From the NCBI RefSeq assembly GCF_015390235.1, contig NZ_VUOH01000003.1, positions 124,001 through 188,000 of the forward strand: a stretch of DNA of 64,000 bases. The letters are read 5' to 3'. The stretch's first letter is position 1; each line of letters opens with the position of its first letter. This document shows, in pieces, positions 1 to 9,109 of the stretch. The translations under genes and the position numbers were made by a program. Origin of the DNA: Quadrisphaera sp. INWT6. Its GTDB lineage: Bacteria > Actinomycetota > Actinomycetes > Actinomycetales > Quadrisphaeraceae. The notes under the pieces are model-generated. The model did no database searches. It saw nothing but the letters and a program-made list of their open reading frames with translations, and was not told the origin of the DNA.

Positions 1-167
1 TGTGGCTGCGCAGGGCCCGCTCGACGCGCATCAGCATCGACGGCAACGCGCACTTCTGCCGCGGCTTGCTGGCCACCCGCTACCCGGGGGCCGAGCTCGA
101 CCAGGCGCCCCGCGACGAGGGCACCGCACCGGTCCCGGTGCAGCTGCTCACCCGCCGCCCCGTCTGA
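1..167 (+). CDS. C-terminal end of an unrecognised protein (5' truncated by the window)
   Basis: An open frame enters from the window edge, with codons beginning at base 3, and ends at TGA 165-167. The visible 54 residues include a stretch reading IDGNAHFCRGLLATRYPG, then a Pro/Arg-rich tail. I do not recognise a family. It converges on the minus-strand gene ending at 237, and a strong hairpin lies between the two stops, which supports this being a real gene end. Confidence 0.5.
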   Translation, partial: WLRRARSTRISIDGNAHFCRGLLATRYPGAELDQAPRDEGTAPVPVQLLTRRPV

Positions 168-173
168 CCCCCG

Positions 174-224
174 CACTGCTCCGGAGGTCCGTGATCACCG
201 TGATCACGGGCCTCCGGAGCAGTG
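174..224. terminator. bidirectional hairpin terminator
   Basis: The arms 174-197 and 201-224 form a 24-bp stem with one G-T wobble and a 3-nt loop. The hairpin sits in the 69-bp gap between two converging stop codons (167 and 237). There is no clear U-tract, which is usual in high-GC actinobacteria. Confidence 0.8.
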
Positions 225-236
225 TCCGGGGCGGTG

Positions 237-1181
237 TCAGAGCTGGGGGGTCACCAGGGACGCGAACTCGTCGAGGTGGTCGAGGTCGGCCAGGTCGAGC
301 ACCTGCAGGTAGAACCGGGTCGCCCCGGCCTCGACGTACCGCCCCAGCAGGTCGGTGACCTCGGCCGGGGTGCCGCAGAACCCCTGCGACCGGATCTCCT
401 CCGGGTCGCGGCCGACGGCCGTGGCCCGGCGCGCCACCTCGGCGTCGTCCTTCCCGAGCACCAGCAGGTGCGCCACCGACATCTCGATGCTGCCCGGGTC
501 GCGCCCGATCGCCTCGCACGCCGCGCGCACGCGGGCGAAGCGCTGGCCGGCGTCCTCAGGGGTGCAGAAGCCGGCGTTGAAGTCGGCGGCGTAGCGCGCG
601 GCCAGCTCGGGGGTGCGCTTCTTGCCGGCCCCGCCGACCACCACGGGCAGCGGCTGCTGCACGGGCTTGGGCAGCGCGGGGCTGTTCGAGACCGTGTAGT
701 GCGCCCCGGAGAAGTCGTACGTGGAGCCGACCGGCGTCGACCACAGGCCGGTGATGAGCTCCAGCTGCTCCGCGAGCCTGTCGAACCGCTCCCCCAGCGG
801 CGGGAACGGGATGGCGTAGGCGGCGTGCTCGGCCTCGAACCAGCCGGCGCCGAGGCCCAGCTCCACGCGGCCGCCGGACATCTCGTCGACCTGCGCCACC
901 TGCACGGCCAGCACGCCGGGGTGGCGGAACGTCGCGGAGGAGACCAGCGTGCCGAGGCGCACGGTGGAGGTCTCCCGGGCGAGCCCGGCGAGGGTGGTCC
1001 AGGCGTCGGTGGAGCCCGGCAGCGCGGCCGTCGGGTCGTCCGACATGGCCAGGTAGTGGTCGGAGCGGAAGAAGGCGCTGAAGCCGGTCTCCTCCGTGCG
1101 CCGGGCCACGGCCAGCAGGTCCGCGTAGGTGGCCCCCTGCTGGGGCTCGGTGAAGATCCGCAGGTCAGGTCGCTCGCTCAC
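237..1181 (-). CDS. LLM-class F420-dependent oxidoreductase
   Basis: A 314-residue luciferase-like monooxygenase-fold protein. It starts DLRIFTEPQQGATYADLL and has a central GGRVELGLGAGWFEAEH segment, typical of actinobacterial TIM-barrel oxidoreductases that use coenzyme F420; the substrate cannot be told. GTG 1181 is chosen because similarity to the family begins right there and a -10-like TAGGGT lies 8 nt upstream (1190-1195, minus strand). The first 17 bases overlap the end of the DMT transporter gene upstream, so the two are probably also co-transcribed. Family assignment is firm; cofactor is inferred from the family. Confidence 0.85.
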   Translation of the reverse strand: MSERPDLRIFTEPQQGATYADLLAVARRTEETGFSAFFRSDHYLAMSDDPTAALPGSTDAWTTLAGLARETSTVRLGTLVSSATFRHPGVLAVQVAQVDEMSGGRVELGLGAGWFEAEHAAYAIPFPPLGERFDRLAEQLELITGLWSTPVGSTYDFSGAHYTVSNSPALPKPVQQPLPVVVGGAGKKRTPELAARYAADFNAGFCTPEDAGQRFARVRAACEAIGRDPGSIEMSVAHLLVLGKDDAEVARRATAVGRDPEEIRSQGFCGTPAEVTDLLGRYVEAGATRFYLQVLDLADLDHLDEFASLVTPQL

Positions 1182-2112
1182 AGGCGACGACCCTACGCAC
1201 GGCCTCGCGACCGGCTGGCCGGCGCCCGGGCGAGCGCACCTGCCCGAGCACCACGCCCCCCAGCACGAGCAGCAGCCCCGTCCACTGCAGCGGCGCGAGG
1301 TGCTCCCCCGCGAGCGCCGTGCCGAGCGCGACACCGGCCACGGGGTTGAGGAGCCCGATGACGGCGACGGCGCTCGCGTCGAGGCGGGCCAGGCCGGCGA
1401 ACCAGGCGGTGAAGGCCAGCGCCGTCGCCACGAGGGAGACGTAGAAGAGGGCGAGCCACCCCGCGCCGTCGAGCGCTGGTGGCGGTCCCTCCGCGAGCCC
1501 GGCGACGGGGGCGAGCAGCAGCCCGCTGAGGGTGAGCTGCCACGCGGTCATCGTGATCGGCCGGGGAGCCGGTGACAGGGCGCCGGCGGCGGCCCGGCGG
1601 ATCCACCGCTGCGACAGCAGGGTGCCGGTGGAGAAGGCGACCACGCCCGCCACCGCGGCGAGCACCCCGAGCGGGTCGAGCCCGGAGGTGGCCGCCCCCA
1701 CGAGCAGGACGACGCCGAGCAGACCGACCAGCGCCGCCGCGAGCGAGGCGGCGCGGGGCCGCTGCGACAGCAGCGGCCAGGCCAGGGCCAGCACCACGAG
1801 GGGCCCGATGCCGGTGACCGTGGCCGCCACCGACGAGGGCAGGAGCTGGGCGCTGGCGTAGACGAGGGAGAAGAAGGCGCCGTTGACGAGGGTGCCGAGG
1901 ACCGCGGCGCGCCACCACCACGCGCCGGTGAGGCGGCGTCCACGGGGGTGCAGCGGGAGGGTCAGCAGCACCAGGCCGGCGGGCAGGGCGCGCAGCACGC
2001 CGCCCCACAGCGGCTCGTCCGCGGGGAGGGCGTGGCCCGTCACCCAGTAGGTGGTGCCCCAGGAGACCGGGGCGACGGCGGTGACGGCGGCCCAGCGCCA
2101 GGTGCCTTCCAC
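1165..2112 (-). CDS. EamA/DMT-family transporter
   Basis: A 315-residue polytopic membrane protein with about ten hydrophobic helices arranged as two EamA repeats. The N-terminus AAVTAVAPVSWGTTYWVTG is the hallmark of the drug/metabolite exporter family, and the C-terminal repeat contains AVIGLLNPVAGVALG. Start GTG 2112 follows a weak -10 (CATTCT, 2120-2125 on the minus strand) by 7 nt, suggesting a leaderless message. It is divergent from a MarR regulator, with about 40 bp between the starts, the usual layout for a regulator controlling an efflux gene. It overlaps the downstream oxidoreductase. The exported compound is unknown. Confidence 0.87.
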   Translation of the reverse strand: MEGTWRWAAVTAVAPVSWGTTYWVTGHALPADEPLWGGVLRALPAGLVLLTLPLHPRGRRLTGAWWWRAAVLGTLVNGAFFSLVYASAQLLPSSVAATVTGIGPLVVLALAWPLLSQRPRAASLAAALVGLLGVVLLVGAATSGLDPLGVLAAVAGVVAFSTGTLLSQRWIRRAAAGALSPAPRPITMTAWQLTLSGLLLAPVAGLAEGPPPALDGAGWLALFYVSLVATALAFTAWFAGLARLDASAVAVIGLLNPVAGVALGTALAGEHLAPLQWTGLLLVLGGVVLGQVRSPGRRPAGREAVRRVVACERAT

Positions 2113-2119
2113 GGAAGAC

Positions 2120-2145
2120 AGAATGCCTGACGGGGAAGGTAGGTT
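2120..2145. promoter_or_regulatory. divergent overlapping promoters, MarR/DMT
   Basis: On the plus strand TAGGTT (2140-2145) lies 7 nt before GTG 2153, and on the minus strand CATTCT (2120-2125) lies 7 nt before GTG 2112. Both spacings fit leaderless transcripts. A GGAAG/CTTCC inverted pair around 2106-2117 and a GGAA-N6-TTCC pair at about 2134-2147 could be regulator contacts, but that is only inferred. Confidence 0.5.
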
Positions 2146-2152
2146 CCACGGC

Positions 2153-2647
2153 GTGGGAGACCGGGACCGCGTGGCGGAGATCCAGGAGCAGTGGCGCCGG
2201 GAGCGGCCCGACCTCGACGTGACCCCGCTCGGCGTCGTCGGGCGCCTCCACCGGCTCGCCGCGGCCCTCACCCGCGAGCTGGAGGTGGTCTTCGCGGCGC
2301 ACGGCCTGGGCGAGGGCGACTTCGACGTGCTCGCCACCCTGCGCCGCTCCGGCACCGACCTCCCCGCGGGCGAGCTGGCCGCGGCCACGATGGTCACCAC
2401 CGGCGGCACCACCAAGCGGCTCGACAGGCTCGAGCGCGCCGGGCTGCTCACCCGCCGCGTGAGCGAGACCGACGGCCGCGGACGCGTCGTGGCGCTCACG
2501 CCCGCCGGGCGGGAGGTCGTCGACGCGGCGTTCACCGACCACGTCGCCAACGAGCACCGGCTGCTCGCGCAGCTGGACGACGGCGACGCCGCCGCCCTCG
2601 AGGGGATCCTGAGGCGCTGGCTGGCCCACCACGAGGATCCCGCGTGA
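2153..2647 (+). CDS. MarR-family transcriptional regulator
   Basis: A 164-residue winged-helix regulator. The HTH/wing part reads ELAAATMVTTGGTTKRLDRL then GLLTRRVSETDGRGRVVAL, the usual MarR recognition helix followed by the D-x-R-x-R wing. GTG 2153 is chosen over ATG 2123 because a -10 (TAGGTT) sits exactly 7 nt upstream and the earlier ATG would place the promoter inside the gene. It probably represses the divergent DMT transporter and itself through the short shared intergenic region. The effector is unknown. Confidence 0.88.
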   Translation: MGDRDRVAEIQEQWRRERPDLDVTPLGVVGRLHRLAAALTRELEVVFAAHGLGEGDFDVLATLRRSGTDLPAGELAAATMVTTGGTTKRLDRLERAGLLTRRVSETDGRGRVVALTPAGREVVDAAFTDHVANEHRLLAQLDDGDAAALEGILRRWLAHHEDPA

Positions 2648-2681
2648 GCCGCCCGCAGCCGCGTCCGGCAGCCTTGACCCC

Positions 2682-3218
2682 GTGACCGACGACCGCGACG
2701 ACGACCTCGGTGCCGGCCTCGTGCCCGCAGGAGACCACCGCGCCCTGCGCGACGCCTTCGGGCGCTTCCCCAGCGGTGTGGTCTCGGCCTGCGCCCGCGT
2801 CGACGGCGCCCCCGTGGGCATGGCGATGAGCTCGTTCACCTCGGTCTCCCTCGACCCGCCGCTGGTGCTGGTCTGCGTCGACAGGGCCTCCTCGACGTGG
2901 CCGAAGCTCCGTGACCGCCCCGACGGAGGGCGCCTCGGCGTCTCGGTGCTCGGCGAGGCCCACGACGCCACCGCGCGCCAGCTCGCCTCGCGCACCGCCG
3001 ACAGGTTCGCCGGCCTCCCGCTGGTCGACGGCGAGGGCGGCGCGGTCTTCGTCGGCGGCGCCGCGGCGTGGCTGGAGTGCTCGGTCGAGTCCGAGCTGCC
3101 CGGGGGCGACCACGTCGTCGTCCTGCTGCGCGTGCACGCCCACCGGGTGCTGGAGACGGGTCCCCTGGTCTTCCACGGGAGCACCTTCACCACGGTGGCG
3201 CCTACCCTGGTGGGGTGA
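2682..3218 (+). CDS. flavin reductase-domain (FMN-binding split barrel) protein
   Basis: A 178-residue protein of the flavin reductase/HpaC-like family. Visible hallmarks are [37 protein letters not shown] and [19 protein letters not shown], which form the FMN-binding barrel. Such proteins supply reduced flavin to two-component monooxygenases or act as small oxidoreductases; no partner monooxygenase is adjacent. GTG 2682 lies 34 bp after the MarR stop. The stop TGA (3216-3218) abuts the lipA start region, so read-through into lipA is possible. Confidence 0.85.
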   Translation: MTDDRDDDLGAGLVPAGDHRALRDAFGRFPSGVVSACARVDGAPVGMAMSSFTSVSLDPPLVLVCVDRASSTWPKLRDRPDGGRLGVSVLGEAHDATARQLASRTADRFAGLPLVDGEGGAVFVGGAAAWLECSVESELPGGDHVVVLLRVHAHRVLETGPLVFHGSTFTTVAPTLVG

Positions 3219-3229
3219 TGTGCGCATGA
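3203..3229 (+). promoter_or_regulatory. lipA promoter with a possible 3-codon leader ORF
   Basis: TACCCT (3203-3208) is a good -10 at the very end of the flavin reductase gene. Transcription would begin at about 3215-3218, where ATG 3218 opens a tiny frame (ATG TGC GCA TGA) whose stop overlaps the lipA ATG at 3226 as ATGA. Whether it is translated is unknown. Confidence 0.4.
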
Positions 3230-4278
3230 CGCTGGCACCCGAGGGACGTCGCATGCTGCGGGTCGAGGCCCGCAACTCCGCCGTCCCCATCGAACGCAAG
3301 CCCGAGTGGATCCGCACCACCGCCAAGACCGGCCCCGAGTACACCGCCCTGCAGGGCCTGGTGAAGCGCGAGGGCCTGCACACGGTGTGCCAGGAGGCGG
3401 GCTGCCCCAACATCTTCGAGTGCTGGGAGGACAAGGAAGCCACCTTCCTCATCGGCGGTGACCAGTGCACCCGCCGCTGCGACTTCTGCCAGATCGACAC
3501 CGGCAAGCCCGCCGACTTCGACGCCGACGAGCCCCGCCGCGTCGCGGAGTCCGTGGCCTCCATGGGCCTGCGCTACGCCACCATCACCGGCGTCGCCCGC
3601 GACGACCTCGCCGACGGCGGCGCGTGGCTGTACGCCGAGACCGTCCGCCAGATCCACGCCAACCCCACCGTCGACGGCGCGGGCACCGGCGTGGAGCTGC
3701 TGATCCCCGACTTCAACCGCGAGCCCGACCAGCTCGCCGAGGTCTTCTCCTCCCGCCCTGAGGTCCTGGCCCACAACGTCGAGACCGTGCCGCGGGTGTT
3801 CAAGCGGATCCGCCCCGCCTTCCGCTACGAGCGCTCCCTGGGCGTCATCACCGACGCCCGCGAGGCGGGCCTGGTGACCAAGTCCAACCTCATCCTGGGG
3901 ATGGGCGAGACCTACGACGAGGCCGCCTCGGCGCTGCGCGACCTGCACGACGCGGGCTGCGACATCATCACCATCACCCAGTACCTGCGGCCCTCCCCGC
4001 GCCACCACCCCGTGGAGCGCTGGGTCAAGCCCGAGGAGTTCGTGGCCCTGTCCGACGAGGCGAACCGCATCGGGTTCCTCGGCGTGCTCGCCGGGCCCCT
4101 GGTGCGCTCCTCCTACCGCGCCGGGCGCCTGTACGCCCAGGCCCTGGCCGCGCGCGGCGGGGTGCTGCCCGCGCAGCTGGAGCACCTGGGTGCGGCCTCG
4201 GCGGCGGGCCCGGCCCGTCAGGAGGCCTCCGCGCTGCTCGCCGCGCAGGCGAAGCGGAGCATCCCCAGCGCTCGCTGA
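3226..4278 (+). CDS. lipA: lipoyl synthase
   Basis: A radical-SAM enzyme that inserts two sulfurs into octanoyl-E2/GcvH to make lipoate. The 350-residue protein has the N-terminal auxiliary cluster [12 protein letters not shown] (C-x4-C-x5-C), the SAM-cluster CTRRCDFC (C-x3-C-x2-C) and the C-terminal RSSY motif whose serine ligates the auxiliary Fe-S cluster. All cluster ligands are present. ATG 3226 begins [20 protein letters not shown] 3220 in the same frame is an alternative. lipB is not in the window upstream, where it often sits. A DUF4191 gene follows, the common actinobacterial neighbour. Confidence 0.97.
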   Translation: MTLAPEGRRMLRVEARNSAVPIERKPEWIRTTAKTGPEYTALQGLVKREGLHTVCQEAGCPNIFECWEDKEATFLIGGDQCTRRCDFCQIDTGKPADFDADEPRRVAESVASMGLRYATITGVARDDLADGGAWLYAETVRQIHANPTVDGAGTGVELLIPDFNREPDQLAEVFSSRPEVLAHNVETVPRVFKRIRPAFRYERSLGVITDAREAGLVTKSNLILGMGETYDEAASALRDLHDAGCDIITITQYLRPSPRHHPVERWVKPEEFVALSDEANRIGFLGVLAGPLVRSSYRAGRLYAQALAARGGVLPAQLEHLGAASAAGPARQEASALLAAQAKRSIPSAR

Positions 4279-4331
4279 GGCGACGCTGACCCGACGCTGA
4301 CCCGGCCGTGGACCGCCGGTGACCCGCCGCT

Positions 4332-4367
4332 GACCCACCTGGACCTGCGCACCGGTCCGGGTGGGTC
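4332..4367 (+). terminator. hairpin after lipA
   Basis: Arms 4332-4345 and 4354-4367 pair over 14 bp with one wobble around an 8-nt loop, 54 bp beyond the lipA stop. It ends just before the -10 of the next gene. Confidence 0.65.
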
Positions 4368-4377
4368 GCGCGGCGCC

Positions 4378-4383
4378 TAGGAT
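4378..4383 (+). promoter_or_regulatory. -10 element, leaderless promoter of the DUF4191 gene
   Basis: TAGGAT, followed by exactly 7 nt and then ATG 4391, so the transcript should begin at the start codon. It lies directly after the lipA hairpin, giving this gene its own transcription unit. Confidence 0.55.
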
Positions 4384-4390
4384 CTCGGGC

Positions 4391-5143
4391 ATGGCACGCC
4401 GCGTCGATCCCGCTCCCTCCCCCGCCCCGGCGGAGGGGCGTCGTGGGCTCTTCCGCCGCCGCAAGCCCCGCACGGGGCCCGGCCGCATCGCGCAGATGCG
4501 CGAGGTCTACCGGATGACCGCCCGCGTCGACCCGTCCATCAAGTGGTGGATGATCGGCGCGCTGCTCATCCCGTTCGTGGTGTTCGAGCTCATCGGCGTG
4601 CTCACCGGCCACCCGATCTACTTCGGCATCATCGGCGTCCTCTTCGGCGTGCTCGCCGCGCTGTTCGTGCTGGCGCGCAAGGCCGAGTCGGCCGCCTACA
4701 AGAGCCTCGAGGGCCAGCCCGGTGCCGCCGGCGCGGCGCTGCGCACGCTGCGCCGCGGCTGGGTGGTCGAGGACGAGCCCGTCGCCATCGACCCGCGCAC
4801 CCGCGACACCGTCTTCCGCGTGGTGGGGCGCCCCGGCGTCATCCTCGTCTCCGACGGCCCGCCGCACCGCGTGGGCAAGCTCCTCGACGACGAGCGCCGC
4901 CGCACCGCCCGCGTGCTCCGCGACGTGCCGCTCCACCTGGTGCAGTGCGGCCGCGGTGACGGGCAGACCCCCCTGCCCAAGCTGCCCCGCAAGATCCAGC
5001 GGCTGGAGCGCAAGCTCACCAAGCAGGAGGTCATGGAGGTGCAGAAGCGCCTCAAGGCCCTCGGCGGCCTCAAGGCCCCGATCCCCAAGGGGATCGACCC
5101 GTTCCGCGCGCGGCCCGACCGCCGCGCCGTCCGCGGGCGCTGA
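4391..5143 (+). CDS. DUF4191-family membrane protein
   Basis: A 250-residue protein with a basic N-terminus (GLFRRRKPR), two adjacent hydrophobic helices at about residues 54-97, and a long cytoplasmic part ending in a lysine-rich helix (IQRLERKLTKQEVMEVQKR). This is the actinobacterial DUF4191 family, habitually found beside lipA; function unknown. ATG 4391 is supported by the leaderless -10. It converges on the NUDIX gene. Confidence 0.88.
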   Translation: MARRVDPAPSPAPAEGRRGLFRRRKPRTGPGRIAQMREVYRMTARVDPSIKWWMIGALLIPFVVFELIGVLTGHPIYFGIIGVLFGVLAALFVLARKAESAAYKSLEGQPGAAGAALRTLRRGWVVEDEPVAIDPRTRDTVFRVVGRPGVILVSDGPPHRVGKLLDDERRRTARVLRDVPLHLVQCGRGDGQTPLPKLPRKIQRLERKLTKQEVMEVQKRLKALGGLKAPIPKGIDPFRARPDRRAVRGR

Positions 5144-5189
5144 CCTCCGCTCCCCCGCTCCCCGCAGCGCCTCTGGCCGCTGCTCCGCT

Positions 5190-5206
5190 CGGCCGCCGAC
5201 CGGCCG
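5190..5206. terminator. small hairpin between converging DUF4191 and NUDIX genes
   Basis: A perfect 6-bp CGGCCG stem (5190-5195 with 5201-5206) and a 5-nt loop, immediately before the NUDIX stop codon. It is short, so only tentative. Confidence 0.4.
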
Positions 5207-5767
5207 TCAGCGGGGCAGCGGCCAGCGCTGTTCGTGGGAGCTGAGCAGCGCGAGGGCGGCCAGCGACACGGCGTCGACGAGGACGCCGTCGCGCACCATC
5301 GCCGCCAGCTCGGCCTCGGGCACGAACCGCGTGACGAGGTCGGCCTCGGTCTCCTCGAGCTGCTGCTCCCCCTCGACCAGCCCCTCGGCGAGCCAGGCGT
5401 GGCCGCGCTGCGAGCTGAGACCGGCGGCGAGGTCGAAGCTGCCGAGGGCCGTGACGCGCTCGGCGCGCAGGCCGGTCTCCTCGGCGAGCTCGGCGCGGGC
5501 GAGGTCCTCCAGGGACCCGGAGGCGCCGGTGCCCCAGGTGCCCTGCGGGAACTCCCAGCGGCGGGCGCCCACGGGGTAGCGGAACTGCTGCACCATCCAC
5601 CAGCCCGGGCGGCCCTCGGCGTCGGTGCCGCGGGGCAGCACGATGCAGAAGTCGGGCTTGTCGACGACGCCGTAGATGCTCTCGGCGCCGTCGTCGCGGA
5701 CGACGACGTCCTCCCGGACGCTGATCCAGGCGTTGGCGTAGACGACCGTGGACTCTCGCTGCTGCAC
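5207..5767 (-). CDS. NUDIX hydrolase (ADP-ribose pyrophosphatase-like)
   Basis: A 186-residue NUDIX protein. The box reads [17 protein letters not shown]: the metal-binding glutamates of the E-x-x-E-E part are kept, but the usual Arg before the first Glu is Ala and the leading box Glu is Gly. The flanking [18 protein letters not shown] segment resembles ADP-sugar pyrophosphatases, so cleavage of a nucleoside-diphosphate derivative is likely; the exact substrate is not deducible. GTG 5767 follows a -10-like GAGGAT by 6 nt. Confidence 0.85.
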   Translation of the reverse strand: MQQRESTVVYANAWISVREDVVVRDDGAESIYGVVDKPDFCIVLPRGTDAEGRPGWWMVQQFRYPVGARRWEFPQGTWGTGASGSLEDLARAELAEETGLRAERVTALGSFDLAAGLSSQRGHAWLAEGLVEGEQQLEETEADLVTRFVPEAELAAMVRDGVLVDAVSLAALALLSSHEQRWPLPR

Positions 5768-5802
5768 CCGCCGATCCTCCCCCGGCGGGGGCCCCGGACG
5801 CG

Positions 5803-6246
5803 TCAGGGGCGGGGCTGGCGGCGCAAGAGCACCGTGCCGGCGGCCTTGTCGTGCGTGCCGCGACCGTGGGCGTCGGGGATGAGCGCGGGGATGACGAGCA
5901 CGAGCAGCAGCGTCCTGATGAGCACCGACCGCAGCGGCGGCGGGGTGGTCCGCGCGGAGACGTCGAGGGCGGAGCCGGTCCAGACGTGCACGCGCATCCC
6001 CAGCAGCACGTGCCCGAAGCTGCCGCCCAGCAGGGCGACGAAGAGCAGCTGCTCGGCGGTGAAGAGCAGGAGGGTGGCGAGGGAGTCGTAGCCGAAGAAG
6101 GCCGCGGACAGCACCGAGCAGGCCGCCCAGTCGATGACGAGGGCCCCCACGCGGCGTCCGACGCGGGCCAGGGAACCGGGGCCGTGCACGGGCAGCCCGA
6201 GGCTGCGGCCGGGCCAGTCGTCGGGGGCGTCGGCGCTCTGGCTCAC
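5803..6246 (-). CDS. RDD-family membrane protein
   Basis: A 147-residue protein with the RDD signature in variant form ([20 protein letters not shown]) followed by three hydrophobic segments, the last in [20 protein letters not shown] proteins are small membrane proteins of mostly unknown role. GTG 6246 is placed 6 nt after a -10 (TAGCCT). It is divergent from glnA. Confidence 0.85.
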   Translation of the reverse strand: MSQSADAPDDWPGRSLGLPVHGPGSLARVGRRVGALVIDWAACSVLSAAFFGYDSLATLLLFTAEQLLFVALLGGSFGHVLLGMRVHVWTGSALDVSARTTPPPLRSVLIRTLLLVLVIPALIPDAHGRGTHDKAAGTVLLRRQPRP

Positions 6247-6252
6247 CGCGGC

Positions 6253-6258
6253 AGGCTA
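6253..6258 (-). promoter_or_regulatory. -10 element of the RDD gene
   Basis: Minus-strand TAGCCT, 6 nt before GTG 6246, consistent with a leaderless transcript. Confidence 0.5.
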
Positions 6259-6360
6259 CGTCGCAGCGATCTGGACGGGGTGATCGGAGCAGGCCAGGAG
6301 GCCCTACTAGGGTGCTGGCAGCGGTACCTGCCCTGCTGTCCGACCCCCCGAGGAGGTCTG

Positions 6361-7785
6361 GTGTTCAAGGACGCGAACGAGGTCGCTCGCTACATCACCG
6401 ACAACGACGTCAAGTTCGTCGACGTGCGGTTCTGCGACCTGCCCGGCGTGATGCAGCACTTCAACGTGCCGGCTGCGACGGTCGACGAGGACTTCTTCAC
6501 CGAGGGCCAGATGTTCGACGGCTCCTCCATCCGCGGCTTCCAGGCCATCAACGAGTCCGACATGAAGCTCATCCCGGACCTCGACACGGCCTACATCGAC
6601 CCGTTCCGCGTCGAGAAGACGCTGAACATCAACATGCACATCGTCGACCCGATCACGGGCGAGCCCTACAGCCGCGACCCGCGCCAGATCGCGGCCAAGG
6701 CCGAGGCCTACCTGAAGAGCACGGGCATCGCCGACACGGCGTTCTTCGCGCCGGAGGCCGAGTTCTACATCTTCGACGACGTGCGCTTCAAGACCTCCCA
6801 GCAGGAGGCCTACTACCACATCGACTCCATCGAGGCCGCGTGGAACACCGGTCGCGTGGAGGAGGGCGGCAACCGCGGGTACAAGACGCCCTACAAGGGC
6901 GGCTACTTCCCGGTCCCCCCGACCGACCACTACTCGGACCTGCGCGACCAGATGAGCCTCGCGCTCGACGCGCAGGGCCTCGGCGTGGAGCGCGCCCACC
7001 ACGAGGTGGGCACCGCCGGCCAGACCGAGATCAACTACCGGTTCGACACGCTCGCGAAGTCGGCCGACAAGATCATGCTCTTCAAGTACATCATCAAGAA
7101 CGTGGCGTGGGAGGCCGGCAAGACGGTCACCTTCATGCCGAAGCCGCTCTTCGGTGACAACGGCTCGGGCATGCACGTGCACCAGTCGCTGTGGAAGGAC
7201 GGCTCGCCGCTCTTCTACGACGAGTCCGGCTACGGCGGCCTGTCCGACATGGCCCGCTGGTACATCGGCGGCCTGCTGCACCACGCGCCGTCGCTGCTCG
7301 CCTTCACCAACCCGACGGTGAACAGCTACCACCGCCTGGTCCCGGGCTACGAGGCCCCGGTGAACCTCGTGTACTCGGCGCGCAACCGCTCCGCCTGCGT
7401 GCGCATCCCGATCACGGGCTCCAACCCCAAGGCCAAGCGCATCGAGTTCCGCGTGCCGGACCCGTCGTGCAACCCGTACCTAGCGTTCTCCGCGATGCTG
7501 CTCGCCGGCATCAACGGCATCCAGAACCGCATCGAGCCGCCGGACCCGGTGGACAAGGACCTCTACGAGCTGCCCCCCGAGGAGCACGCCTCGATCGCGC
7601 AGGTCCCCGGCTCCCTCGGCGCCGTCCTCGACGCCCTCGAGGAGGACCACACCTACCTCACGGACTCCGGGGTCTTCACCGAGGACCTCATCGAGACGTG
7701 GATCGAGTACAAGCGGAAGAACGAGATCGACCCGATCCGCTTCCGCCCGCACCCGCACGAGTTCGAGATGTACTACGACATCTAA
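6361..7785 (+). CDS. glnA: type I glutamine synthetase
   Basis: Glutamate + ammonia + ATP to glutamine; the dodecameric GSI enzyme. The 474-residue protein shows [12 protein letters not shown], the active-site [10 protein letters not shown], the ATP-site [12 protein letters not shown], the conserved [10 protein letters not shown], and [10 protein letters not shown] with the tyrosine that is adenylylated in GSI-beta enzymes, so GlnE-type control is expected. GTG 6361 has a strong Shine-Dalgarno (GAGGAGGT) just upstream. A TAGGGT at 6308-6313 is a plausible -10. It ends at a strong hairpin, after which an integrated element begins. Confidence 0.98.
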   Translation: MFKDANEVARYITDNDVKFVDVRFCDLPGVMQHFNVPAATVDEDFFTEGQMFDGSSIRGFQAINESDMKLIPDLDTAYIDPFRVEKTLNINMHIVDPITGEPYSRDPRQIAAKAEAYLKSTGIADTAFFAPEAEFYIFDDVRFKTSQQEAYYHIDSIEAAWNTGRVEEGGNRGYKTPYKGGYFPVPPTDHYSDLRDQMSLALDAQGLGVERAHHEVGTAGQTEINYRFDTLAKSADKIMLFKYIIKNVAWEAGKTVTFMPKPLFGDNGSGMHVHQSLWKDGSPLFYDESGYGGLSDMARWYIGGLLHHAPSLLAFTNPTVNSYHRLVPGYEAPVNLVYSARNRSACVRIPITGSNPKAKRIEFRVPDPSCNPYLAFSAMLLAGINGIQNRIEPPDPVDKDLYELPPEEHASIAQVPGSLGAVLDALEEDHTYLTDSGVFTEDLIETWIEYKRKNEIDPIRFRPHPHEFEMYYDI

Positions 7786-7865
7786 GCACTACAGGCGGTC
7801 TGACCTGCGGAAACGTCAAGGCGACCTCGATCTAGTCCGCAATTAGTCCGCACTGCACACACGTT

Positions 7866-7917
7866 CGAGCCCGCACCACCCGCCTTATGACCTGACATGG
7901 CGGATGGTGCGGGCTCG
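7866..7917. terminator. glnA terminator
   Basis: 19-bp arms (7866-7884 and 7899-7917, one mismatch) around a 14-nt loop, followed by TTCGTCGT. It serves glnA and perhaps the converging integrase gene. Just upstream, TAGTCCGCA occurs twice in tandem (about 7836-7855), which may be part of an attachment region. Confidence 0.8.
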
Positions 7918-7957
7918 TTCGTCGTAACGGTCGGTAACGGGTCTCTGGTTCGCGCAG

Positions 7958-9109
7958 TCAGCGTCGCGGGATAGGCCCACCGGGGTCGAGACCCGGGCGG
8001 CGCTGGTGGTGCGCGGTGATGGCCTGGGCGGCGATGTCCGCCCTCGAGCGGGCAGGCGGCTGCGCGGCCCGTTGCGCCATCACCTCACCGATCACCGCCC
8101 TCGCTGACTCGTCCGACTCCGGCCACAGGTGGGCGTAGACGTTCAGCGTCGTCGTCGCTGCTGCATGGCGGAGCCGGTACTGCACCACCTTGACGTCCAG
8201 GCCCTGGCTGATCAGCAGCGAGGCCAGGTAGTGCCGCAAGTCGTGAAAGCGGAACTCCTTGGGCAACCCTGCCTCCCGGCGGGCCTTGATCATGGCGCGG
8301 TCGATGGTGCGCGGGCAGATCTGCCGGCCCCGCCCGTCGCTGACCACGTAGTCACTCCCCCACCGCTGCACCGAAGCCACCAGCTGGTCCATCAGCTCCG
8401 GCGGCACCGGCAGCGAGGTGCGGTGGCTGTTGCCCTTGAGGGGCTCCTGGGGGTACTGGAACATCGGGTTCACCAGGCCCCGCTCGACGTCGAGGTCCTG
8501 CACGCGCAGCCCGCACGCCTCGCCGGTGCGCAGCCCGACGAAGGCGCCGAGCAGCACCGCGGGGCGCAGGTGACCGGGGAAGGCGTCGTGCAGGGCCCAC
8601 ACCTGCTCGGTGCTGGGCACGAAGGGTCGCTGGGTGGCGCTGCGCGGGGAGGTGCGCCGCGAGCAGGGGTTGCGATCCAGCAGCTCGTCGTGGATGGCGT
8701 CGGTCATGATCTGCGACAGGCGCCGGTGCAGGGAGTAGACGTAGCTGGGCGCGAAGCCCTGCTTCTTGAGGGCCGCCACCCAGGCCCGGACGTGGGAGGG
8801 CTTGACCTCCCGCAGCGGCATGTCACCGAAGGCGGCGTTGATGTGCGCCAGGTGCACCCTGGCCTGGCGCACCGTGCGGGTGCGGTTAGCGCCATGGCCC
8901 TCTAGCCAAGTCTCACCCCACTGCGCCACGGTGGTCCGGTCCTGCTGCTCGCAGATCAAGGGGTCGCCGCCAGCCCGCACGACGGGCATGACCTCGTCGA
9001 GCCATTGCTGAGCGTCGGCCTTGCGGTCGAAGTGTCGTGCGACCTCTCGTCCACCAGGCCCGCGGTAGCGCGCTCTCCACTTGCCGTCGGCGCGTCGCGC
9101 GATGCTCAC
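7958..9109 (-). CDS. tyrosine recombinase / phage-type integrase
   Basis: A 383-residue site-specific recombinase: Arm-DNA-binding N-terminus (SIARRADGKWRARYRGPGG), SAM-like core-binding domain at about 60-150, and a C-terminal catalytic domain. Catalytic residues seen are the first Arg in GLRTGEACGL, the H-x-x-R box HDLRHYLASLL and the nucleophile Tyr in TTLNVYAHLW. In the position of the usual HxLGH the sequence reads YRLRHAAATTT, so that His is kept. It overlaps the excisionase-like gene by ATGA, the standard int/xis arrangement of actinobacterial integrative elements. Confidence 0.92.
   Translation of the reverse strand: MSIARRADGKWRARYRGPGGREVARHFDRKADAQQWLDEVMPVVRAGGDPLICEQQDRTTVAQWGETWLEGHGANRTRTVRQARVHLAHINAAFGDMPLREVKPSHVRAWVAALKKQGFAPSYVYSLHRRLSQIMTDAIHDELLDRNPCSRRTSPRSATQRPFVPSTEQVWALHDAFPGHLRPAVLLGAFVGLRTGEACGLRVQDLDVERGLVNPMFQYPQEPLKGNSHRTSLPVPPELMDQLVASVQRWGSDYVVSDGRGRQICPRTIDRAMIKARREAGLPKEFRFHDLRHYLASLLISQGLDVKVVQYRLRHAAATTTLNVYAHLWPESDESARAVIGEVMAQRAAQPPARSRADIAAQAITAHHQRRPGLDPGGPIPRR

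Noticed and set aside
222-1349. Plus-strand 375-residue frame opposite the LLM oxidoreductase
   Set aside because: A shadow frame of a well-supported minus-strand gene. High GC produces many such frames throughout the window; all were left out.
5851-6360. A long plus-strand frame running into glnA, giving a 644-residue protein
   Set aside because: The first 170 residues are the antisense of the RDD gene; the Shine-Dalgarno at 6350 and family similarity fix the glnA start at 6361.
7786-7960. A tRNA gene as integration target of the integrase
   Set aside because: I looked for a cloverleaf and a T-loop GTTC-type motif next to the integrase and saw none; the large hairpin here is a terminator.
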